A stretch of 63,501 bases of DNA from an uncultured Ruminococcus sp. GTDB taxonomy: Bacteria > Bacillota > Clostridia > Lachnospirales > Lachnospiraceae. Below the pieces are notes generated by a model. That model was not told where the DNA came from and did no database searches. It saw nothing but the letters and a program-made list of their open reading frames with translations. Position numbers and translations under genes: made by a program. Within the stretch, counting starts at the first letter, position 1, and every line of letters starts with the position of its first letter. Below, piece by piece: positions 18,501 through 24,497 of the stretch. The stretch is taken from contig UQKK01000021.1 in assembly GCA_900541505.1 (NCBI GenBank), positions 1 to 63,501 on the forward strand, written 5' to 3'.

Positions 18501-19364
18501 GCGGTTCTTGAGCATGAGCTTCTTATTAAATTTATAACGTCCTACCTTCGCCAGGTCATAGCGTCTGGGGTCAAAGAACATGCTCGTAATCAGGCTCTCC
18601 GCGCTGTCTACAGCAAGCGGCTCGCCCGGACGGATTTTTTTGTATAACTCTAACAGACCCTCCTGATAGTTCTCGGCAGTATCTTTGCCGAAACTTGCGA
18701 GAATCTTCGGTTCCTCTCCAAACAATTCAGTGATTTCCGCATTGGTGCCGATGCCAAGTGCACGGATGAGCACGGTAATCGGGACCTTTCTTGTTCTGTC
18801 TACACGTACATAAAAAACGTCATTGGAGTCTGTCTCATATTCAAGCCACGCACCACGGTTCGGAATCACGGTCGCGGAATACAGTTCTTTTCCCAGTTTG
18901 TCATGGGCAATTCCATAATAGATGCCCGGGGAACGCACGAGCTGGCTGACAATTACACGCTCTGCACCGTTGATTACAAAGGTACCCGTCTTTGTCATCA
19001 GCGGTAAATCTCCCATAAAGATTTCGTGCTCGTTTATCTCGTCATTCTCTTTGTTGTAAAGCCGCACTCTCACTTTCAAGGGCGCTGCGTATGTCGCGTC
19101 ACGCTCTTTACATTCTTCGATGGTGTACTTTACGTCGTCTTCGCACAGTGTGAAGTCCACAAATTCCAGGCTTAAATGTCCGCTGTAGTCAGCGATTGGG
19201 GAAATATCGTCAAATACCTCTTTTAAACCTTCATCCAGGAACCACTGGTAGGAATCCTTCTGGACTTCAATCAGATTCGGCATCTGCAATACTTCTTTTT
19301 GTCTGGAATAGCTCATGCGAAAACTTTTTCCATTTGTGATGGGACGGATTCTGTTTTTCTCCAT
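15504..19364 (-). CDS. rpoB: RNA polymerase beta subunit
   Basis: Full-length beta subunit (about 1286 residues). The rifampicin region [20 protein letters not shown] with downstream [18 protein letters not shown] is intact and looks wild type; C-terminal [24 protein letters not shown] is present, followed by an acidic tail ([16 protein letters not shown]). The ATG at 19364 is 8-9 bases after GAGGAG; an in-frame ATG at 19382 lies within the ribosome site itself and is less likely. It has its own strong promoter at 19463-19492, and is split from rplL by a peptidase gene and a terminator. Confidence 0.98.
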   Translation of the reverse strand: [1286 protein letters not shown]

Positions 19365-19462
19365 TGACGTTTCACTCCTCATATATTTTTTGGTAACGAT
19401 TCAGCTCTGTGACGGCACTTCTGCCACCACATGGCATACCTTTCCATAATAGCGCATTTTTT

Positions 19463-19492
19463 ACTATAACACAAAACGCTTTTTATTGTCAA
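19463..19492 (-). promoter_or_regulatory. rpoBC promoter
   Basis: Minus-strand TTGACA (19492-19487) and TATAGT (19468-19463) with an 18-base spacer, about 100 bases before rpoB. It makes rpoBC independent of the rplJL transcript, which ends at 20744-20780. Confidence 0.82.
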
Positions 19493-19554
19493 CATTTTTT
19501 CTCTGTATATTTCATTTTTCTCTTGACAATTCGCCTTAAATGTGATAGCAAATT

Positions 19555-20718
19555 TTATTCTATCCCGGCAAAACGCTGTGCCAGCTTCCGATAGACTTTC
19601 TCGCACCTTTCAATTTCGGAAATCTCCACATACTCGTCGGGCTTGTGCGCCTGGGCAAGATTTCCCGGTCCGTAGGACATACAGTTCGTATTTCCCGTCA
19701 TGCCTGCCGTCACTGCCGTATCTGTATACCCCGGAAACGCGGAGACGTTCGGCTCTTCCCCCGTGACTGCCTCCACCGCTTCGCGCAGTTCCTTCATAAG
19801 CCGGGAATCGCGATACGTCTCCACCGCAGGGCGGTCCCCGGTGATGCGGTATCTCCCCTTCACTCCCGGCACTTCCCGCTGCGCCTTTTCTATAGCGCTC
19901 TTCACGATTTCTTCTGCCTTTCTCGTGGTGAGGGGCGGAACGAGGCGCATGTCCACCGTCACCCGGCAGTGGTCGGATACCACATAGGGACTGTAGCCGC
20001 CTTCAATCTGTCCGAATGTCACCGTGGAAACTCCCAGCTCCTCATGGGAGGGCGCCTGCAAAATCTGCCTGCGGATTTCTGTTATCATCACCGCAGCCCC
20101 GGCGATGGCATCCGCCCCTTTCTCCGGCATACTGGCATGGGCGGTCACCCCTTCGGATTCCACAACAAACCAAGTCCTGCCCTTGTGTGCCATCTGCACT
20201 TCACCGGAGGTGGGCTCTGTATCTAAAATCCAGTCTTCTTGCGTCACCCAATTCAGAGAAACTGCCGCTTCCGCGCCTTTCATATCCCCTTCTTCATCCA
20301 CGGTGCCGATAAAGACCAGCGAATGTTCCGGCTGTATCCCCTTTTCCCGTATAAGTTCCGCTGTCTTAGCAAACGCGGTGAGCGCCGCCGCCATCCCGGA
20401 CTTCATATCACAGGCGCCGCGCCCGAAGATTTTCCCATCTCGCACCTCTGCGCCGAAAGGCTCACAGCTCCATCCCTCGCCGACAACTACTGTATCCATA
20501 TGGCACATAAAAACCAGCGCCGGGTGTTCCACTCTGCCGGGCAGCACCCCTTTTACAATTCTTCGCCCTTCTTCCACACAGTGCTCCGTAACCTGAGCGC
20601 CGCAGTCTTCCAGAAACTGACGGATAACTCTCTCTATCTTATCTTCCCCGCTTCCCGGATTGGTACTTTCTATCCCAATGAGCTTTCGGGTCATCTCTTC
20701 CGCTCCCTTTAGCATCAT
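19555..20718 (-). CDS. M20-family metallopeptidase (ArgE/DapE/CPG2-like)
   Basis: A cytosolic zinc aminoacylase/peptidase of about 387 residues. Metal-site motifs are in order: FMCHMDTV (His/Asp, near 75-80), GRGACDMKSGMAA (bridging Asp near 110) and VDEEGDMKGAE (catalytic Glu near 145-150); a dimerisation domain lies in the middle. Family members hydrolyse N-acylated amino acids or dipeptides, with specificity not readable here. ATG 20718 is preceded by AGGAAGG; a GTG at 20727 is possible. It is wedged between rplL and rpoB, genes that are normally adjacent, and has no obvious functional tie to them. A terminator separates it from rplL, so it probably has its own promoter. Confidence 0.9.
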   Translation of the reverse strand: MMLKGAEEMTRKLIGIESTNPGSGEDKIERVIRQFLEDCGAQVTEHCVEEGRRIVKGVLPGRVEHPALVFMCHMDTVVVGEGWSCEPFGAEVRDGKIFGRGACDMKSGMAAALTAFAKTAELIREKGIQPEHSLVFIGTVDEEGDMKGAEAAVSLNWVTQEDWILDTEPTSGEVQMAHKGRTWFVVESEGVTAHASMPEKGADAIAGAAVMITEIRRQILQAPSHEELGVSTVTFGQIEGGYSPYVVSDHCRVTVDMRLVPPLTTRKAEEIVKSAIEKAQREVPGVKGRYRITGDRPAVETYRDSRLMKELREAVEAVTGEEPNVSAFPGYTDTAVTAGMTGNTNCMSYGPGNLAQAHKPDEYVEISEIERCEKVYRKLAQRFAGIE

Positions 20719-20743
20719 CTTATCCACCTTCCTCCCACATAAA

Positions 20744-20780
20744 CATAAAAACCGCAGAAGTGTTTTGTCTTCTGCGGTTT
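20744..20780 (-). terminator. rplJL terminator
   Basis: AAACCGCAGAAG and CTTCTGCGGTTT make a perfect 12-bp stem with an 8-base loop; on the minus strand it runs into GGTTTTTATG. It lies just after the rplL stop. Confidence 0.9.
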
Positions 20781-20804
20781 CGATGTTCTCTTCTCTACAG
20801 GCAA

Positions 20805-21194
20805 TTATTTCAGGTTAACTTCTGCGCCTTCGCCTTCCAGTTTAGCCTTGATTTCCTCAGCCTCTGCCTTAGAAACAGCCTCTTTCACTACCTTCGGAGC
20901 TCCGTCAACAAGCTCTTTTGCTTCTTTGAGTCCAAGTCCTGTAATCTCACGAACAACTTTGATTACTTTAACCTTAGAAGAACCAGCAGATACAAGCTCT
21001 ACATCGAACTCATCTTTCTCTTCTGCCGCTGCTGCTTCTCCGCCTGCTGCTGCAACTACAACACCTGCTGCTGCAGATACACCGAATTCTTCTTCGCAAG
21101 CTTTTACTAATTCATTTAATTCTAATACTGATAACTCTTTGATTGCTTCAATCATTTCAGCTGTTGTCAACTTAGCCATTTTCATTTCCTCCAT
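20805..21194 (-). CDS. rplL: Ribosomal protein L7/L12
   Basis: The stalk protein that recruits translation factors. N-terminal dimerisation helices (TTAEMIEAIKELSVLEL) are followed by an Ala/Glu-rich hinge (AAAGVVVAAAGGEAAAAEEK) and the C-terminal factor-binding domain with KVIKVVREITGLGLKEAKEL. At 129 residues with its extra first residues it is normal. AGGAAATG precedes the likely start, either the ATG at 21194 or at 21179 (MAKLTT). Co-transcribed with rplJ; transcription ends at 20744-20780. Confidence 0.98.
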   Translation of the reverse strand: MEEMKMAKLTTAEMIEAIKELSVLELNELVKACEEEFGVSAAAGVVVAAAGGEAAAAEEKDEFDVELVSAGSSKVKVIKVVREITGLGLKEAKELVDGAPKVVKEAVSKAEAEEIKAKLEGEGAEVNLK

Positions 21195-21241
21195 ATCATT
21201 TCATTTTTATTTACGCCGCCTGTTCTAAATCAGGCTGATAC

Positions 21242-21841
21242 TTACTCCTGTGCTGGAGCTTCTTCAGCAGCTGCTTCTGCCGGTGCTGCCTCTTCTGCCG
21301 GTGCTGCTTCTGCTTCCTCAGCAGGTGCAGCTTCGCAATTTGCAGCTCCACCCTGCTCTGCAATCTGATTGATAACACGGGCGAAGTTTGCGATTGGTGA
21401 CTGGATACTTCCAAGCAGTTTGGAGAGAAGTTCTTCTCTTGACGGAATCTTGGAAAGCTCTGTCAGTCCTGCTGTGTCATAAACAGTTCCTTCTACGACA
21501 CCGCCTTTTAACTCCAGTGCATTTGCTGTCTTAGCAAAATTGCAAAGGATTCTTGCCGGTGCAGTCGCGTCATCCTTGGAGATAGCGATTGCACTCGGTC
21601 CTTCCAGATGTTCTTCGAGACCTTCACATACTGTTCCCTCGAAAGCTCTCTTCATCATCGTATTCTTATAAACTTTGTAGATTACGCCTGCTTCTCTGAG
21701 CTGTTTACGCAGTTCTGTATCCTGCGCTACAGTAAGACCGCGGTAGTTTACAAGAACAACTGACTCTGCATCTTTAATCTCTTCTGCAATTGCGTTTACG
21801 ATTGGTTGTTTTAATTCAACTTTTGCCACTTTCTGGTACAC
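21242..21841 (-). CDS. rplJ: Ribosomal protein L10 with Ala/Glu-rich tail
   Basis: Stalk base protein (199 residues). The N-terminal rRNA/L11-binding domain contains VVLVNYRGLTVAQDTELRKQ; the helix that binds L7/L12 dimers follows. The last 33 or so residues are almost only Ala, Glu and Pro, a low-complexity tail beyond the usual end (about 165-175 residues); its role is unknown. Expression is probably autoregulated through the L10 leader upstream, with its internal terminator. rplL follows after about 47 bases. Confidence 0.97.
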   Translation of the reverse strand: MYQKVAKVELKQPIVNAIAEEIKDAESVVLVNYRGLTVAQDTELRKQLREAGVIYKVYKNTMMKRAFEGTVCEGLEEHLEGPSAIAISKDDATAPARILCNFAKTANALELKGGVVEGTVYDTAGLTELSKIPSREELLSKLLGSIQSPIANFARVINQIAEQGGAANCEAAPAEEAEAAPAEEAAPAEAAAEEAPAQE

Positions 21842-21892
21842 CTCCTTATTTTATTTGCGTATACTGCCTGATACCCGGAGGGGTTTCTATCT

Positions 21893-22016
21893 ATAACAGA
21901 AAACCTCTGCGCCTGAAGACACAGAGGTTTACAAATTCATTGCTAGAATTTCACTCGTCCTCGGCAGGCGTTTTCTCCTTATGCCTTGCGGCACCTGCTG
22001 TCTTCGGCAGTTACTA
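21893..22016 (-). ncRNA. Ribosomal protein L10 leader
   Basis: The minus-strand leader of rplJ carries the family features: the conserved-looking GCCGAAGACAGCAGGTGCC block, a kink-turn-like region ending CGCCTGCCGAGG, and a late hairpin AACCTCTG...CAGAGGTT followed by TTCTG that can act as terminator. Excess L10-L7/L12 complex is known to bind this structure and reduce rplJL expression. It starts right after the promoter at 22021-22049. Confidence 0.9.
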
Positions 22017-22020
22017 ATAT

Positions 22021-22049
22021 AAAATAGCACGGTTTATTTTTCTTGTCAA
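22021..22049 (-). promoter_or_regulatory. rplJL promoter
   Basis: Minus-strand TTGACA (22049-22044) and TATTTT (22026-22021) with a 17-base spacer, directly before the L10 leader. Confidence 0.75.
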
Positions 22050-22107
22050 GAAGTTTTTTTTCGCGGCAGTTCAGCCAAACCGCCGCATAGCCTTTTGTCC
22101 GAGTGAA

Positions 22108-22800
22108 TTACGCCAGCTTCAACGGATTGACCTTCACTCCAGGTCCCATTGTAGAAGTCAGTGTAATGCTCTTTAAATACTGACCTTTTACTGCTGCCGG
22201 TTTTGCTTTATTAATTGCATCGATAAGCGTCTGGAAGTTGTCCGCTAATTGTTCTTCGGTAAAAGAAGCCTTACCGATTGGCACATGGATGATGTTTGTT
22301 TTGTCCAATCTGTACTCAATCTTACCAGCTTTGATATCGTTAATCGCTTTTGTCACGTCCATGGTAACTGTTCCGGCTTTCGGGTTCGGCATAAGACCTT
22401 TCGGTCCAAGTACACGTCCCAGACGTCCTACAACGCCCATCATGTCCGGTGTAGCGACAACAACATCGAAGTCCAGCCATCCCTCGTTCTGAATCTTCGG
22501 AATCAGCTCATCGCCTCCTACATAGTCTGCTCCGGCTGCTGTCGCTTCATCTGCTTTAGCGTCCTTTGCAAATACAAGGATACGAACCTTTTTACCTGTT
22601 CCGTGAGGAAGTACAACTGCACCACGAATCTGCTGGTCAGCGTGACGTCCGTCACATCCTGTTCTGATATGAGCTTCGATTGTCTCGTCAAATTTTGCTA
22701 CTGCTGCTTTCTTTACTAATGCAACTGCCTCTTCTTTATCGTAAAGATTTCCTCTCTCGATGAGTTTGGCAGCTTCGATATATTTCTTTCCTCGTTTCAT
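22108..22800 (-). CDS. rplA: Ribosomal protein L1
   Basis: Full-length L1 (230 residues), 23S rRNA stalk protein and translational repressor of its own operon. Typical blocks are present: KFDETIEAHIRTGCDGRHADQ near 35 and GRLGRVLGPKGLMPNPKAGT near 125, both RNA-contacting. It follows rplK after about 75 bases that hold a structured leader also found before rplK. It is the last gene of the rpmG-secE-nusG-rplK-rplA unit; the next unit begins with its own promoter. Confidence 0.98.
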   Translation of the reverse strand: MKRGKKYIEAAKLIERGNLYDKEEAVALVKKAAVAKFDETIEAHIRTGCDGRHADQQIRGAVVLPHGTGKKVRILVFAKDAKADEATAAGADYVGGDELIPKIQNEGWLDFDVVVATPDMMGVVGRLGRVLGPKGLMPNPKAGTVTMDVTKAINDIKAGKIEYRLDKTNIIHVPIGKASFTEEQLADNFQTLIDAINKAKPAAVKGQYLKSITLTSTMGPGVKVNPLKLA

Positions 22801-22807
22801 TTATATA

Positions 22808-22847
22808 ACCTCCTTGTGGTATTGGCGGGAACGAACCCCTCCCACTG
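22808..22847 (-). promoter_or_regulatory. Repeated leader element before rplA
   Basis: Minus-strand GTGGGAGGGG...TCCCGCC can pair (GGGAGG with the C-rich arm), followed by AATACCACAAGGAGGT, where the last part is the ribosome site. The same element, identical over the last 20 or so bases, precedes rplK at 23311-23351. A duplicated element before two L11-operon genes suggests translational control, possibly by L1; that is inference. Confidence 0.6.
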
Positions 22848-22876
22848 ACATTATCAGTCACCTTGAATCTACAGAT

Positions 22877-23302
22877 TTATTCCTCTACAGTCACGCCCAT
22901 GGAACGGCATGTTCCTTCAATCATGCTCATTGCCGCTTCTATTGTCGCAGCATTTAAATCTGGCATTTTCAGCTCTGCGATTTCCTTAATCTGTGCTTTC
23001 GTGATGGTTGCCACTTTTGTCTTGTTCGGCACACCGGAACCGGATTTGATGTTGCATGCCTTCTTGATGAGGACTGCTGCCGGCGGTGTCTTTGTGATGA
23101 AGCTGAAGCTTCTGTCATTGTAAACTGTGATGACAACCGGGATGACTAAATCTCCCTGGTCTGCTGTTCTGGCGTTGAACTGCTTTGTAAATTCAACGAT
23201 GTTGACTCCGTGCTGACCAAGCGCAGGACCAACCGGTGGTGCCGGTGTTGCCTTTCCAGCAGGAATCTGTAACTTGATATAACCTTCTACTTTTTTTGCC
23301 AT
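22877..23302 (-). CDS. rplK: Ribosomal protein L11
   Basis: Full-length L11 (141 residues), part of the GTPase-associated centre and of the stringent response. Hallmarks are GYIKLQIPAGKATPAPPVGP at the N-terminus, where the prolines form the thiostrepton-contact region, and the C-terminal rRNA-binding domain (KTKVATITKAQIKEIAELK). AGGAGGT precedes the ATG within a leader element shared with rplA. It follows nusG after about 55 bases. Confidence 0.98.
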   Translation of the reverse strand: MAKKVEGYIKLQIPAGKATPAPPVGPALGQHGVNIVEFTKQFNARTADQGDLVIPVVITVYNDRSFSFITKTPPAAVLIKKACNIKSGSGVPNKTKVATITKAQIKEIAELKMPDLNAATIEAAMSMIEGTCRSMGVTVEE

Positions 23303-23310
23303 TGTTCATT

Positions 23311-23351
23311 ACCTCCTTGTGGTATTGGCGGGATTTTGTATCCCTCCCACT
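23311..23351 (-). promoter_or_regulatory. Repeated leader element before rplK
   Basis: Minus-strand GAGTGGGAGGG...TCCCGCC then AATACCACAAGGAGGT. It has the same order, pairing potential and terminal ribosome site as the copy before rplA (22808-22847), with only the loop changed, so it looks like one RNA element used twice. Confidence 0.6.
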
Positions 23352-23356
23352 CATTT

Positions 23357-23875
23357 TCAATCCATCTTTCTTACTTCTGAAAAACTTAGTTCAACCGGAG
23401 TTTCACGGCCAAACAGCTCTACATTGATAGACAGGCTCTGTTTCTGCTCGTTCATACTCTGAATCACGCCGACAGTTCCTTCCCATGCTCCGCTCAATAC
23501 GGTGACAGTGTCTCCCACGGCGAAGTCCACGACCACGTTCTCCTGTCTGATTCCGAGCCTTGCCATTTCTCCCTCTTCCAGGGGAACCGGTTTGGATCCC
23601 GGACCGACAAACCCTGTGACACCTCGTGTATTTCTCACGACATACCAGGTGTCGTCATTCATAATCATGTGAATCATCACATATCCGGGGAACATCTTTT
23701 TCTGGCTCGCTTTCTGGACACCGTTCTTCAGTTCTACGACTTCCTGCATGGGAACCCGCACTTCCAGAATCTGGTCTTCCAGATGACGGTTTTCAATGGT
23801 CTTGTCAATGTTCGCTTTTACTTTGTTCTCATACCCTGAATAGGTATGGACCACATACCATTTTGCCTCTGACAT
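23357..23875 (-). CDS. nusG: Transcription factor NusG
   Basis: A 172-residue NusG. The NGN domain starts with KWYVVHTYSGYENKV and holds MFPGYVMIHM; the C-terminal KOW domain carries VGDTVTVLSGAWEGTVG. It binds the polymerase clamp and affects pausing, termination and coupling to ribosomes. Gene order secE-nusG-rplK-rplA is the standard one. Confidence 0.98.
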   Translation of the reverse strand: MSEAKWYVVHTYSGYENKVKANIDKTIENRHLEDQILEVRVPMQEVVELKNGVQKASQKKMFPGYVMIHMIMNDDTWYVVRNTRGVTGFVGPGSKPVPLEEGEMARLGIRQENVVVDFAVGDTVTVLSGAWEGTVGVIQSMNEQKQSLSINVELFGRETPVELSFSEVRKMD

Positions 23876-23902
23876 AAAATCACCTTTCTGCTCTGAGTCC
23901 GG

Positions 23903-24097
23903 CTATTTCACCAAAAAATCAATTCCGTATTTTAAGATTGCATCAATCACTGTGATGATGGCTCCCAAACATACGGTGGTTACGATGACTGCCGCCGTCT
24001 TCCTTGCAAGTGTTATCCTGTCTGGCCAAATGACTTTTTTGAACTCTGCTTTAAGTCCTTTGAACCAGCTTTTCTTCTGAGTTTTCTTCTCACTCAT
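23903..24097 (-). CDS. secE: Preprotein translocase subunit SecE
   Basis: A 64-residue single-span SecE: a basic amphipathic N-terminal part (WFKGLKAEFKKVIWPDR) and one transmembrane helix (AAVIVTTVCLGAIITVIDAILKY). It clamps SecY in the translocon. It lies between rpmG and nusG as in most Firmicutes. Confidence 0.96.
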   Translation of the reverse strand: MSEKKTQKKSWFKGLKAEFKKVIWPDRITLARKTAAVIVTTVCLGAIITVIDAILKYGIDFLVK

Positions 24098-24118
24098 ACG
24101 TCCACTTCCTTCCGGCGA

Positions 24119-24268
24119 CTATTTCGTCTCTTTGTGCAGTGTGTGTGATTTGCAGAACTTACAGTACTTTTTCGTCTCCATGCGTTCCGGATGTGTTTTC
24201 TTATCCTTCATCATGTTGTAGTTACGGTTCTTGCACTCCGTACATTCCAATGTGATTCTTGTGCGCAC
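24119..24268 (-). CDS. rpmG: Ribosomal protein L33
   Basis: A 49-residue zinc-ribbon form of L33: CTEC near residue 9 and CKFC near 36 give the four Cys ligands. The correct start is GTG at 24268, five bases after GAGGTGG; the frame stays open upstream to 24325 but those residues do not belong to L33 and include part of the ribosome site. It is the first gene of the secE-nusG-rplK-rplA unit, behind the promoter at 24371-24399. Confidence 0.93.
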   Translation of the reverse strand: MRTRITLECTECKNRNYNMMKDKKTHPERMETKKYCKFCKSHTLHKETK

Positions 24269-24370
24269 AACTTCCACCTCGCTTTTAACATATTCCCTAC
24301 GTGTTACTGATGGTTGCGAAGCCATCCATTTTTAGGCATAAAAAAAAGACCTACTTCCATTCGCCAGAAA

Positions 24371-24399
24371 ATTGTATCACAGCGTGTAATGGAAGTCAA
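24371..24399 (-). promoter_or_regulatory. rpmG-secE-nusG promoter
   Basis: Minus-strand TTGACT (24399-24394) and TACAAT (24376-24371) with a 17-base spacer. The promoter lies within an inverted repeat, ACTTCCATT...AATGGAAGT, whose second arm is followed by a T-run (AGGTCTTTTTTTT); that repeat may be an early attenuator. A separate 11-bp inverted repeat (GCTGGCTGAAC, 24427-24468) between this promoter and the next gene has no T-run. Confidence 0.82.
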
Positions 24400-24497
24400 G
24401 CCTTTTATTGAATCCGCAGGGATGGCGCTGGCTGAACTGCTGCACTTCTAAGTCACGGTTCAGCCAGCAGAAAGGCTGCGAGCCAAACGCTTTATTT

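Noticed and set aside
24427..24468. 11-bp inverted repeat GCTGGCTGAAC as a terminator of the heptad-repeat gene
   Set aside because: Loop of 20 bases and no T-run on the expected strand; left as an unexplained repeat.
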